A stretch of 14,109 nucleotides of DNA from Candidatus Sphingobacterium stercoripullorum. Its GTDB lineage: Bacteria > Bacteroidota > Bacteroidia > Sphingobacteriales > Sphingobacteriaceae. The position numbers and the translations under genes are program-made. Numbering within the stretch: position 1 is the first letter of the stretch; each line of letters begins with the position of its first letter. Shown one piece after another: positions 6,560 to 14,109 of the stretch. Below the pieces are notes generated by a model. The model worked only from the letters and a program-made list of their open reading frames with translations, did not search any database and was not told the origin of the DNA. Location of the stretch: contig DXEZ01000004.1 in assembly GCA_019114715.1 (NCBI GenBank), positions 1 through 14,109 of the forward strand. Reading direction: 5' to 3'.

Positions 6560-7690
6560 TTACAAACGCTCATCAAGAACTTTAACCATTTTTTGCTTCC
6601 ACTCATTAAAATTGCCCTCAATAATTCTCTTACGGGCTTCTTTTACTAAGCTAATATAAAAATACAAATTATGAATGCTAGCAATTTGTGCTCCTAAAAG
6701 TTCTTTTGAACGCAAAAGATGTCTCAAGTAGGCTTTTGAGTACATCCTATCTGTTAGCAGCTCACTTTCCGCATCAATAGGTGAAAAGTCTTTTTCCCAT
6801 TTTTTATTTTTTATATTTATTATGCCATTCCATGTAAAAAGCATTCCGTTGCGTGCATTTCGAGTAGGCATCACACAATCGAACATATCGATTCCCAAAG
6901 CTATATTTTCCAAAATATTCACTGGTGTTCCTACCCCCATTAAATACCTGGGTTTACTTTCCGGCAAAATATCACAAACTACCTCGGTCATGGCATACAT
7001 CTCCTCTGCAGGCTCTCCTACAGACAATCCACCTATCGCATTTCCGGCCCTATCGAAAGAGGCTATGGTTTCGGCGGACTTCATCCTTAGGTCTTTAAAA
7101 GTAGAACCTTGGACAATGGGAAACAGCTCCTGGCTATATCCGTATAAAGGATCAGTTTGATCGAATCGGTCGCAGCACCTCTTCAGCCATCTGTGGGTCA
7201 TCTCCATAGATCGCCTGGCGTAGCGATAATCACAAGGATAAGGCGTACACTCATCAAAAGCCATGATAATATCTCCACCAATAATGCGCTGGGTATCCAT
7301 GACATTTTCTGGTGTAAAAAGGTGCTTCGAGCCGTCGATATGCGACCTAAAGGTTACACCTTCTTCTCTGATCTTTCTAACTCCAGAAAGAGAATACACT
7401 TGGAACCCCCCAGAGTCTGTTAAAATAGGGCCTTGCCATCCATTAAAAGCGTGTATTCCTCCCGCCTCTTGTAAAACTTCCAACCCAGGTCTCAAATATA
7501 AATGATACGTGTTGCCAAGAATAATTTGAGCTTTAATCTGATCAACCAACTCATGCTGATGAACCCCTTTTACGGTTCCAGCGGTTCCAACTGGCATAAA
7601 TATCGGAGTTTCTACTGTTCCGTGATCAGTGGTAAGCACTCCTGCACGTGCTTTAGAATTTAAGTCCTGCGCTTCTAATTTAAATTTCAT
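6560..7690 (-). CDS. tgt: queuine tRNA-ribosyltransferase (tRNA-guanine transglycosylase)
   Basis: Tgt swaps guanine-34 in the GUN anticodons of tRNA-Asp, Asn, His and Tyr for preQ1, the inserted base of the queuosine pathway; tRNA-His, one such substrate, is encoded in this window. The 376-aa TIM-barrel protein has ETPIFMPVGT (27-36), TDSGGFQVYSLSG (91-103) with the catalytic D92, GGLSVGEP (220-227) for base recognition, and FDCVMPTRNARNG (270-282) with nucleophile D271. The oddity is the zinc site: the E. coli motif CxCxxC aligns with S309, L311 and D314, so all three cysteines are missing, while the fourth ligand His is kept as H340 in SIHNLYFY. This appears typical of Bacteroidota Tgts from memory rather than a decay. 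First gene of the tgt-lptG-EamA run, with GGAAAGG just upstream of the ATG. Confidence 0.96.
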   Translation of the reverse strand: MKFKLEAQDLNSKARAGVLTTDHGTVETPIFMPVGTAGTVKGVHQHELVDQIKAQIILGNTYHLYLRPGLEVLQEAGGIHAFNGWQGPILTDSGGFQVYSLSGVRKIREEGVTFRSHIDGSKHLFTPENVMDTQRIIGGDIIMAFDECTPYPCDYRYARRSMEMTHRWLKRCCDRFDQTDPLYGYSQELFPIVQGSTFKDLRMKSAETIASFDRAGNAIGGLSVGEPAEEMYAMTEVVCDILPESKPRYLMGVGTPVNILENIALGIDMFDCVMPTRNARNGMLFTWNGIINIKNKKWEKDFSPIDAESELLTDRMYSKAYLRHLLRSKELLGAQIASIHNLYFYISLVKEARKRIIEGNFNEWKQKMVKVLDERL

Positions 7691-7709
7691 ATCCTTTCCA
7701 ATACAGCCG

Positions 7710-7717
7710 CAAAAATA
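7710..7717 (-). promoter_or_regulatory. -7 promoter element for tgt operon
   Basis: On the minus strand TATTTTTG (7717-7710) matches TAnnTTTG fully. Transcription would begin near 7703, leaving a leader of only about 13 nt before the tgt ATG at 7690. A TTG lies upstream at 7735-7733, but the 15-nt spacing is shorter than usual, so the -33 element is weak. Confidence 0.45.
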
Positions 7718-7773
7718 CTATAAATATTCAACCAATCATCTGATTGCACAGAATATTAGCAATTCTTAAACCT

Positions 7774-7808
7774 TTTGTTATTATTTCAGTTAGAACATCC
7801 TATCTTTG
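7774..7808 (+). promoter_or_regulatory. Bacteroidota-type promoter abutting the glycosyltransferase start
   Basis: TTTG (7774-7777) and TATCTTTG (7801-7808) match both halves of the Bacteroidota consensus with a 23-nt spacer, the long end of the accepted range. Only 7 nt separate the -7 box from the ATG at 7816, so transcription would start at or within a base or two of the start codon. The region from 7691 to 7815 therefore holds two divergent promoters and nothing else that I can see. Confidence 0.6.
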
Positions 7809-7815
7809 AGCATTC

Positions 7816-8970
7816 ATGGAAGAAGGTTTAAAATACATAGAGAGTCTCCCGATATGGGTGATTACGACTTGTTCAGTGTTACTGCTTTTGCAGCTTTATT
7901 ACTTATTATTGGTTTTTGGACGCCTAGCATTTTTCAAGGGGCAAAAACACGATGGAGAAATTATTGAAGATGGAGACCTTCCACCTCTGACAGTGATTAT
8001 ATGCGCATATAATGAAGAGAACAATCTAAAAGAGCACCTTCCCAGCATCCTATCTCAAACCTATCCCAATTTTGAGGTCATTGTGGTTAATGACTTTTCT
8101 ACCGATGATACGAAATGGGTCTTACAAGATTTTTGCAAAAAATACCGCAATCTGAGGGTGATCGACATAAAAGAACATATACAACTGAAGCACAATAAAA
8201 AATTCGCCCTCACAATAGGTATTAAAGGAGCTAAATATGATCACCTTGTACTAACTGATGCAGACTGTCAGCCTCACTCAAGGCTTTGGCTGAAAGAAAT
8301 GGCTTCGGGATTTAGAAACAACAAGGAGATAGTACTAGGCTACTCTCCTTATGTTAAAAGAAGGGGCTTTTTAAACAAGCTAATCCGCTTTGAGACAGCT
8401 CAAACTGCAATAAACTACCTTTCTTTCGCTTTGAAAAAAAATGCTTACATGGGCGTAGGCCGGAATTTAGCGTATACAAAAAACTTATTCTTTAAAGGCA
8501 AGGGGTTCACCTCGCACATGCATATTCGTTCAGGTGATGATGATTTATTCGTGAATCAAAATGCCACGAAAGAGAACGTATCTGTGATAATAAGTCCAGA
8601 TTCATTCATGTATTCAGAGCCTAAAACAACCTGGAAAACTTATTACAAACAAAAAGCAAGACATTCCACTGCATCCAAGGCTTATTTGTTCAAACATCGC
8701 TTTAATTTAGGGTTACAATTAATCTCAAGTCTTGGATTTTATATAGGACTCATTACTTTAGTAGTCTTATCACCAAGCTCTTGGATATTAATCCTAAGCA
8801 CTTACATTATTAAAACAATAATCCAAATCATTGTTTACAATAAGTGTTATTCAAAACTTGCTTGTAAAGACCTAGTCAAATGGATTGTTTTATTAGATTG
8901 TTTTTACTATTTCTTTATCGTAATAAACGGCGCATTAAATCGAGGAAAAAAAGATATCTCTTGGAGCTAA
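7816..8970 (+). CDS. membrane-anchored family 2 glycosyltransferase
   Basis: The 384-aa protein is a processive-type GT2 enzyme at the cytoplasmic membrane. An N-terminal transmembrane segment (about 12-36) is followed by a GT-A domain with VIICAYNEENN (60-70), VVNDFSTDDT (90-99), the metal-binding TDAD (147-150), GDDDLFVNQ (240-248) holding the presumed catalytic aspartate, and QKARH (279-283), a variant of the QxxRW motif of cellulose/hyaluronan synthase relatives. Two or three hydrophobic segments close the chain (about 297-345 and 352-372). Sugar donor and product cannot be read from sequence; poly-N-acetylglucosamine-like or other surface polysaccharide and lipid glycosylation are possibilities. 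The start at 7816 is supported by the hydrophobic anchor following closely and by the promoter just upstream. It is read with rsmG, which starts 11 bp after its stop. Confidence 0.93.
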   Translation: MEEGLKYIESLPIWVITTCSVLLLLQLYYLLLVFGRLAFFKGQKHDGEIIEDGDLPPLTVIICAYNEENNLKEHLPSILSQTYPNFEVIVVNDFSTDDTKWVLQDFCKKYRNLRVIDIKEHIQLKHNKKFALTIGIKGAKYDHLVLTDADCQPHSRLWLKEMASGFRNNKEIVLGYSPYVKRRGFLNKLIRFETAQTAINYLSFALKKNAYMGVGRNLAYTKNLFFKGKGFTSHMHIRSGDDDLFVNQNATKENVSVIISPDSFMYSEPKTTWKTYYKQKARHSTASKAYLFKHRFNLGLQLISSLGFYIGLITLVVLSPSSWILILSTYIIKTIIQIIVYNKCYSKLACKDLVKWIVLLDCFYYFFIVINGALNRGKKDISWS

Positions 8971-8981
8971 GCTTAATCAAA

Positions 8982-9617
8982 ATGAACTACAACATAGAAT
9001 TAATAAAAAAATACTTTCCAAATTTAAATCAACTTCAGGTCGAACAATTCGCAAAACTTGGCGAACTCTATACATTTTGGAATGCCCAAATTAATGTGAT
9101 CTCAAGGAAAGACATGGAGAACTTTTACCTACACCACGTACTCCACTCTTTGGGTATCGCAAAGTTCGCGCAAAATTTCAAACCTGGAACTAAGATATTG
9201 GATGTTGGAACGGGTGGTGGATTCCCAGGCATCCCACTAGCGATTCTATTCCCAGAAGTAACCTTTCATTTGGTGGATTCGATCGGTAAGAAGATCAAAG
9301 TTGTGAATGAGGTAGCACAAAGCTTAGGGTTAAAGAATGTAATTGCCGAAAAAACGCGTGCAGAACATGTGAAAGACAAATACGACTTCATCGTTTCTAG
9401 AGCGGTTACTAGACTATCTAACTTCATTCCGTTAATACGCAATAAACTAGAAAACAAAGACATAAATGCTTTATCTAACGGTATACTTTATTTAAAGGGA
9501 GGAGATTTGGAATCAGAAGTTAAAGAAGCGAAAGTCAAAGCCGAATTGTATCCACTAGAAGCCTATTTCAGGGAAGACTTCTTTGAAACAAAATATGTTT
9601 TGTACATTCCCATGTAG
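8982..9617 (+). CDS. rsmG: 16S rRNA (guanine527-N7)-methyltransferase RsmG
   Basis: RsmG (GidB) uses S-adenosylmethionine to methylate N7 of G527 in the 530 loop of 16S rRNA; loss gives low-level streptomycin resistance in several bacteria. The 211-aa product is normal length. It shows the N-terminal helical part with FWNAQINVISRKD (32-44) and HHVLHSL (51-57), the SAM-binding motif ILDVGTGGGFPGIPL (72-86), the acidic VDS at 98-100 ending the second strand, TRAEHV (125-130) and VSRAV (138-142), then the LYLKGG turn (169-174). The frame is open further upstream to 8880, but those 34 codons overlap the glycosyltransferase and carry no RsmG similarity, so the ATG at 8982 is the start. It lies 11 bp after the glycosyltransferase stop and is presumably on the same transcript. 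Confidence 0.96.
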   Translation: MNYNIELIKKYFPNLNQLQVEQFAKLGELYTFWNAQINVISRKDMENFYLHHVLHSLGIAKFAQNFKPGTKILDVGTGGGFPGIPLAILFPEVTFHLVDSIGKKIKVVNEVAQSLGLKNVIAEKTRAEHVKDKYDFIVSRAVTRLSNFIPLIRNKLENKDINALSNGILYLKGGDLESEVKEAKVKAELYPLEAYFREDFFETKYVLYIPM

Positions 9618-9912
9618 TTATTCTATTACACAAAACGTGATTGCGCTTTGTTTTCATCTAGATTCTGAGAAATACAACGGACACCTCTATTCACCTTGCA
9701 ATGAAGACTTAGCCCCCCCTGTAAAGAAGTGAATTATTTAGTCTAGAGAAGTGCACCTTTAATCAATAAGCACCCCTAGCTACTATGGAATGACGTTTTA
9801 AAAGTACTTTTTTCTTAAATGACACAATTATGTGTTAGTTTTTTATTATTTTTGTACACCTTACAAGATAGGTATTTTAACTAGAAATTCTTTTTAACTC
9901 TTAATACTATTC
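9618..9912. other. noncoding gap between rsmG and the mrp operon
   Basis: This 295-bp stretch holds no credible reading frame on either strand. It contains a weak hairpin just after rsmG (arms 9630-9637 and 9644-9651 with one mismatch, 6-nt loop, followed by TTTCATCT), which could act as a terminator. It then has a run of seven C near 9713 and, in the last 100 bp, the promoter-like elements for mrpA listed separately. I recognise no riboswitch or small RNA. Confidence 0.5.
9820..9854 (+). promoter_or_regulatory. putative mrp promoter with overlapping dyad
   Basis: TATTTTTG (9847-9854) fully matches the Bacteroidota -7 box TAnnTTTG, which would put the transcript start near 9861 and give mrpA a leader of about 50 nt. 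No TTG stands at the usual -33 distance. Instead an inverted repeat occupies that place: TGACACA, 4 nt, TGTGTTA (9820-9837), with 6 of 7 positions symmetric. A dyad here could be an operator or activator site; this is inference. Confidence 0.4.
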
Positions 9913-12222
9913 ATGCTTATTGCCGTTCTTTCAGGATTACTAATTTCATGTTTAATAATCCCTTTTGGTAAGCATCTGAAATCCAAATGGGGTATATTGA
10001 TTGCTTTGCTACCCGCTAGCTTATTTGTTTATTTCCTGATGCAGCTCCCAAAAGTTCAGTTTGGGAATATTCTTACTAGCACTAACGCCTGGGTTCCAAG
10101 CATGGGGGTCAACTTGGCATTCCGGCTAGACGGTTTGTCTTTGTTATTTGCCCTTTTAATCACAGGGATTGGAACAGGAATATTCAGCTACGCTTTTTCA
10201 TACCTAAAAAAACACAACTATATAGACAGATTTTTCGGATACCTCTCTTTATTTATGGCCTCCATGTTGGGTTTAAGTCTATCCGATAATATCATTCTCT
10301 TATTTGTATTTTGGGAGTTAACGAGTATAAGTTCATTTTTCTTAATAGGCTTCAATAACAATTCAGCCGAATCTCGCAGAAGCGCTTTAATTTCTTTCGG
10401 AGTCACAGGTCTTGGAGGATTTTTCTTGTTGGCTGCTTTAGTATGGGTGGGATCGGTTGCAGGAACTTATAGCCTATCTGACTTATTATTGCTTGGAAAC
10501 ATATATACTCAGCAGCCTCTTTACCCCCTAGCTGTGGTATTCCTTTGTATTGGTGCCTTTACAAAGTCAGCGCAGTTCCCATTTCACTTTTGGCTCCCTG
10601 GAGCCATGAGAGCCCCTACCCCTGTATCGGCCTATTTGCACTCTGCAACAATGGTCAAGGCTGGTGTTTATATTTTAGCGCGTTTTACGCCAATAATTGG
10701 GGGAACAATGGTGTGGCAATACCTTCTTATTGCCTTTGGTGGTTTCACCATGATTTATGCCGCTTATAATTCAATCATTCGTAATGACTTAAAGAGTATA
10801 TTGGCCTATACAACCATATCCGCACTGGGAATCTTGGTGTTTTTGATTGGTTTAGGAACGCAGGCCGCACTTATAGCTGCAATAAGCTTTATTGTTACTC
10901 ACGCCCTATATAAAGCGGCTTTATTTATGATAACGGGTATTATAGATTTACAAACTGGAACAAGAAATATAAGAAAGCTTAGTGGTCTTTTTAAAAAAAT
11001 GCCCCTAGTTGGTGTTGCTGGAGCAATAGCAGCCCTATCAAGTGCAGGGGTACCGTTATTTATAGGGTTTATTAGTAAAGATTTAATCTATGAGTCCACC
11101 TTAGAGTTGGTAAATAATCAGGCGTATTATTTAACAGCACTAGCTGTGCTCACCAATATTGCTTTAGTAGCTGCAGGATTTATGGCCGGGTTCACTCCTT
11201 TTATAGGTAAAGATAGCTTCCCGAAAGTTACCCGTTTTAAAATGGAGCCCAGCTTTTGGCTACCTCCCATTATTTTGGGAGTATTAACCGTTATTTTTGG
11301 AATTTTCCCATCCTGGTTGGAACATGCTTTTATCAACCCTAGTGCCAAGGTTATTCTTTCAGAAAGCATCACCGGAGACTTAAAGCTATGGCATGGCTTT
11401 AATACCGTTTTTATTTTAAGCTTAATTACTGTAGGTATTGGAACGGTATTATTCGTTTTAAACAAACCGAATCAGCGGAAACAAGAATTGGTGAGCAAAC
11501 TCGAAAAGATTGCACCAAAATCATTGTTCAGCAGCATATTTTTCCACTTTAGATCATTTTCTCAAAAATACACCAATATACTGCATGACGGGTTTTTAAG
11601 AAACTATATATTTAAAATATTTTTATTTGCAGAAATTGTTCTATTATATGTACTCATAAAAGATGGCCCTATTTACGTCAACTTTGAGCAGTTGAGCGCA
11701 ATAAGCTTTTATGAAATAGTATGTGTATTGATTCTCTGTGGAGCAATTTTAATCGTATTATTTACGAAATCTAGAATGACGGCAGTCATTGCAACAAGCG
11801 TGGTGGGCTATACCATTTGTCTGATGTACGTGTTTTACTCGGCGCCAGACTTAGCCATGACCCAATTCTCTATAGACACCTTAACGGTAGTACTATTTGT
11901 TTTTGTTCTTTTCAGGCTTCCTCCCTTTTTAAATTTCAGAAACAAAGCAACTAGAGCTAGAGACGCTGTGTTAGCTATTTTATTTGGAACAACCATATCA
12001 CTAGTTGTATTAAAAGTTATGCAAACTCCCTTTTCACCCGACGTAAAAGAATTCTATGGAGCATACGCTTACATCTTAGCAAAAGGTAAAAACGTTGTTA
12101 ACGTTATATTGGTTGACTTTAGGGGGATAGACACCATGTTTGAAATAGTCGTGTTAACTATTGCGGGGTTGGGGGTATTTAGTTTATTGAAATTAAGATT
12201 AAAGTCTTCAGAAAAAGAATAA
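9913..12222 (+). CDS. mrpA: Na+/H+ antiporter subunit A (MrpA/MnhA)
   Basis: This is the largest subunit of the Mrp complex, a multisubunit secondary Na+(K+)/H+ antiporter that expels Na+ and helps hold cytoplasmic pH; it is related to NuoL of complex I. The 769-aa chain is nearly all transmembrane. NuoL-like residues are conserved: E135 in FWELTSISSFFLIGF (133-147), K218 in FTKSAQFPFHFWLP (216-229), H243 and K249 in YLHSATMVKAGVY (241-253), H330 and K334 in VTHALYKAALF (328-338), and K389 in GFISKD. The C-terminal part carries the DUF4040/MbhD-like helices with YSAPDLAMTQFSIDTLTVVLF (near residues 637-657) and an MbhE-like end (VDFRGIDTMFEI), the fused form usual for MrpA (about 770-800 aa). 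First gene of the operon; mrpB follows after 4 bp. Confidence 0.97.
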   Translation: MLIAVLSGLLISCLIIPFGKHLKSKWGILIALLPASLFVYFLMQLPKVQFGNILTSTNAWVPSMGVNLAFRLDGLSLLFALLITGIGTGIFSYAFSYLKKHNYIDRFFGYLSLFMASMLGLSLSDNIILLFVFWELTSISSFFLIGFNNNSAESRRSALISFGVTGLGGFFLLAALVWVGSVAGTYSLSDLLLLGNIYTQQPLYPLAVVFLCIGAFTKSAQFPFHFWLPGAMRAPTPVSAYLHSATMVKAGVYILARFTPIIGGTMVWQYLLIAFGGFTMIYAAYNSIIRNDLKSILAYTTISALGILVFLIGLGTQAALIAAISFIVTHALYKAALFMITGIIDLQTGTRNIRKLSGLFKKMPLVGVAGAIAALSSAGVPLFIGFISKDLIYESTLELVNNQAYYLTALAVLTNIALVAAGFMAGFTPFIGKDSFPKVTRFKMEPSFWLPPIILGVLTVIFGIFPSWLEHAFINPSAKVILSESITGDLKLWHGFNTVFILSLITVGIGTVLFVLNKPNQRKQELVSKLEKIAPKSLFSSIFFHFRSFSQKYTNILHDGFLRNYIFKIFLFAEIVLLYVLIKDGPIYVNFEQLSAISFYEIVCVLILCGAILIVLFTKSRMTAVIATSVVGYTICLMYVFYSAPDLAMTQFSIDTLTVVLFVFVLFRLPPFLNFRNKATRARDAVLAILFGTTISLVVLKVMQTPFSPDVKEFYGAYAYILAKGKNVVNVILVDFRGIDTMFEIVVLTIAGLGVFSLLKLRLKSSEKE

Positions 12223-12226
12223 AAAT

Positions 12227-12640
12227 ATGAGCAGTATTATTTTAAAAACAGGAGCAAGATATTTACTACCTATTTTATTGCTCTATTCTGTATTCCTCTT
12301 ATTAAGAGGTCACAATTTGCCGGGCGGTGGATTTGTCGGTGGTTTAGTGGCGTCGATTGCTTTTGTATTACATAGTTTTGCAAACGGTACGGAGAACACT
12401 CTTAAATTATCCAAACACAAACCCATTCAGCTCATTCCTATAGGGCTATTATTAGCAGCTCTGAGTATGGTTTTACCGATGTTTTTTGGATTACCTCCGA
12501 TGACTGGTGTTTGGTTTGATTATCCCCTTCCAGTAATGGGCTTAATTGGGACCTCCCTGTTTTTTGATATTGGGGTGTACTTAGTAGTCATCGGATCTAT
12601 TTTAACCACTTTATTTACAATTTCTCAAAGCACTCACTAA
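12227..12640 (+). CDS. mrpB: Na+/H+ antiporter subunit B (MrpB/MnhB)
   Basis: MrpB is a small membrane subunit required for Mrp complex assembly and antiport. The 137-aa protein has the MnhB-domain signature GHNLPGGGFVGGLVAS near residues 28-43 and about four hydrophobic segments (roughly 9-27, 33-50, 66-86 and 104-132). The short loop HSFANGTENTLK separates the second and third. Length agrees with the family (about 140 aa). It starts 4 bp after mrpA stops and is followed by mrpC after 3 bp, which fits the standard A-B-C-D gene order. Only an A-rich leader, not a Shine-Dalgarno sequence, precedes its ATG, as is usual in Bacteroidota. Confidence 0.95.
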   Translation: MSSIILKTGARYLLPILLLYSVFLLLRGHNLPGGGFVGGLVASIAFVLHSFANGTENTLKLSKHKPIQLIPIGLLLAALSMVLPMFFGLPPMTGVWFDYPLPVMGLIGTSLFFDIGVYLVVIGSILTTLFTISQSTH

Positions 12641-12643
12641 TAT

Positions 12644-13006
12644 ATGGAATTAGTATTAGTCATACTTATTGGAATCTTCTATGCTGCAGGCGTATTTCTG
12701 GTTTTACGAAGAAGTATGGTAAGGCTTTTATTAGGTATTATATTGCTTAGCAACGGTACGAATATTTTAATATTTTTATTAGGATACTTGGTAAAAGGAA
12801 AGCCTCCTGTGATTCCTAAAGACTTGCAAGTTTTTCAAGATATTTATGCGGACCCGGTGCCTCAAGCCTTAATATTAACAGCTATTGTAATTAGCTTCGG
12901 GCTAACAGCCTTCGCAATTGTGTTATTAAAAAGAGTGTACGCATTGATAGATTCAGATGATTTAGATAGCTTAAATACTCCGGAGGAGGAAGAAGAAGAT
13001 TTATGA
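12644..13006 (+). CDS. mrpC: Na+/H+ antiporter subunit C (MrpC/MnhC)
   Basis: MrpC is the NuoK-like subunit of the Mrp antiporter. The 120-aa protein has three transmembrane helices (about 2-20, 27-48 and 71-101), with LGIILLSNGTNILIFLLG (30-47) and DPVPQALILTAIVISFGLTAF (70-90) matching the family; these correspond to the helices of NuoK that carry its conserved polar residues. The C terminus is a strongly acidic tail ending in EEEEEDL, which faces the cytoplasm in a NuoK-like topology (inference). Length is normal (about 110-120 aa). The stop overlaps the mrpD start by 4 bp (ATGA at 13003-13006), indicating translational coupling. Confidence 0.95.
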   Translation: MELVLVILIGIFYAAGVFLVLRRSMVRLLLGIILLSNGTNILIFLLGYLVKGKPPVIPKDLQVFQDIYADPVPQALILTAIVISFGLTAFAIVLLKRVYALIDSDDLDSLNTPEEEEEDL

Positions 13007-14109
13007 CAACAGGTATTATAGTAACGGTAATTTTCATTCATTTATTTACTGCTATTTTCCAACTCGCATCCTGGAAGAAAACAACATTCCAAGGCTGGTT
13101 AAGCGTTACAGGAAGTTTTTTCGCTCTTGCGGCAGCTGTAATATTATTCGTAAGGGTTTATACAGAAGGTACATTAACTCTTCAAGCAGCAAATTGGGAT
13201 GCACCTTTTGGAATCGTATTTGTCGCTGATTTATTCAGCGCCACATTAGTGCTTCTAACGAGCTTGGCAGGCTTTTCAATTTCTATGTTTTCAACAGTAG
13301 GAATTGGGCCCCATCGCAAGGAATACGGGTACTTCCCCATCTTCCACTTTCTTATCATGGGGTTGATTGGAGCGTTTCTAACCGGTGATATCTTCAACCT
13401 ATATGTCTGGTTTGAAGTTATTATCATCGCTTCATTTGTACTGATGACTTTAGGAGGTAGGAAAGCTCAACTTGAGGGTGCAGTTAAATATATGGCATTA
13501 AACATTTTAGCCAGCACATTTTTCCTCACTGGAATAGGACTGTTATACGGGCTCACAGGCTCTTTAAACATGGCTGACCTATCGCAAAAGATTGCCCTGA
13601 TTGACAAGCCTTATATATTGGAGTTGGTTTCGGTTTTCTTTTTGCTAGGCTTTGGTACCAAATCGGCAGTTTTCCCTTTGTACTTTTGGTTACCGTCATC
13701 CTACCATACCCCCCCTTCAGCTGTTGCAGCGGCATTTGGAGGCTTGCTCACTAAAGTTGGAGTCTATGCTATGATTCGTGTATTCACACTGGTGTTTGTC
13801 CCTAGTGATTTCATCAAGTGGATGCTAGTTGGTTTAGCGGTATTTACAATTATAACGGGTGCCTTGGGTGCAATTGGAAAGGACAACATTCGAAAGCTAT
13901 TCTCCTACTTGATCATTTGTCACATAGGATATATGATTGGTGGTTTAGGAGTATTCAGTACAACAGCAATTATGGGAGCCATCGTATATTTAATCCACGA
14001 CATAGTTGTGAAGACCAACTTGTTTTTAATTGCTGGATTAATTCGGCAGGTCAGAGGAACCATGAACATCAATAAGTTAGGAGGATTGTATACACAATAC
14101 CCGAAGATT
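13003..14109 (+). CDS. mrpD: Na+/H+ antiporter subunit D (MrpD/MnhD), 3' end cut by window
   Basis: The frame stays open from the ATG at 13003 to the window edge, giving the first 369 residues of a protein that normally has about 490-500. MrpD is the second large, NuoN/NuoM-like subunit and is thought to form one of the ion paths. Conserved residues are E138 in FNLYVWFEVIIIASF (131-145), K220 in GFGTKSAVFPLYFWLP (217-231), K251 in LLTKVGVYAMIR (248-259), and H332 and K337 in YLIHDIVVKTNLF (329-341). The turn SYLIICHIGYMIGG (301-314) is also typical. It overlaps mrpC by 4 bp; the purine-rich GGAGGAGGAAGAAG (12982-12995) encodes the acidic mrpC tail and could also help ribosome re-initiation, though it is not spaced ideally. 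mrpE, mrpF and mrpG are expected downstream. Confidence 0.95.
   Translation, partial: MTTGIIVTVIFIHLFTAIFQLASWKKTTFQGWLSVTGSFFALAAAVILFVRVYTEGTLTLQAANWDAPFGIVFVADLFSATLVLLTSLAGFSISMFSTVGIGPHRKEYGYFPIFHFLIMGLIGAFLTGDIFNLYVWFEVIIIASFVLMTLGGRKAQLEGAVKYMALNILASTFFLTGIGLLYGLTGSLNMADLSQKIALIDKPYILELVSVFFLLGFGTKSAVFPLYFWLPSSYHTPPSAVAAAFGGLLTKVGVYAMIRVFTLVFVPSDFIKWMLVGLAVFTIITGALGAIGKDNIRKLFSYLIICHIGYMIGGLGVFSTTAIMGAIVYLIHDIVVKTNLFLIAGLIRQVRGTMNINKLGGLYTQYPKI

Noticed and set aside
8880..8981. N-terminal extension of RsmG by 34 residues
   Set aside because: The extension lies inside the end of the glycosyltransferase gene, is lysine/arginine-rich noise, and RsmG proteins begin near the ATG at 8982.
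9618..9912. Small RNA, riboswitch or small protein in the gap before mrpA
   Set aside because: No frame of useful length with a start exists, and no recognisable conserved structure or known riboswitch core is visible.
10545..10769. Short plus-strand frame inside mrpA
   Set aside because: It is an alternative frame of the most conserved part of mrpA, with a composition unlike a real protein.
13182..13427. Minus-strand open frame of 81 codons, and similar antisense frames within htpG, tgt and mrpA
   Set aside because: They lie wholly inside conserved genes, show no domain-like sequence and are expected by chance from codon bias.
13818..14075. Plus-strand frame of 85 codons inside mrpD
   Set aside because: The mrpD frame is open through this stretch and carries the conserved NuoN-like residues, so this is a shadow frame.

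Overview
The window looks like ordinary chromosomal DNA of a low-GC member of the Bacteroidota, most probably a Flavobacteriales-type organism. The evidence is the protein style (HtpG, Tgt, LptG and RsmG all read as Bacteroidota versions), the near absence of Shine-Dalgarno sequences, and several matches to the Bacteroidota promoter consensus (TTTG/TTG, about 17-23 nt, TAnnTTTG). I see no insertion sequence, phage gene, CRISPR array or other sign of recent transfer.

Left part (1-7690) is read entirely on the minus strand. In transcription order: tgt (queuosine tRNA modification), an LptF/LptG-type permease (LPS export) and an EamA transporter form one tight run. After a 95-bp gap with a promoter-like element come a deoxyhypusine-synthase-like enzyme, an unnamed acidic protein and rdgB (dITP/XTP pyrophosphatase), the last two overlapping by 4 bp. 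htpG (Hsp90) follows after a 161-bp gap and ends in a strong hairpin. tRNA-His(GTG) lies beyond it with its own well-formed promoter.

A 125-bp divergent promoter region (7691-7815) separates this from the plus-strand half. That half starts with a family 2 glycosyltransferase and rsmG (16S rRNA m7G methyltransferase), probably co-transcribed. A 295-bp noncoding gap (9618-9912) follows, then the start of an Mrp/Mnh multisubunit Na+/H+ antiporter operon: mrpA, mrpB, mrpC and mrpD, the last cut by the window end. Missing mrpE, mrpF and mrpG are expected just beyond position 14109.

No clearly new multi-gene system is visible. The points most worth a second look are molecular: a Tgt whose three zinc cysteines are all replaced; a deoxyhypusine synthase homologue that keeps the catalytic lysine but has lost substrate-binding residues; an unnamed protein upstream of rdgB that faintly resembles the DNA polymerase III psi subunit; and divergent promoters so close to their start codons that the glycosyltransferase mRNA may be leaderless.
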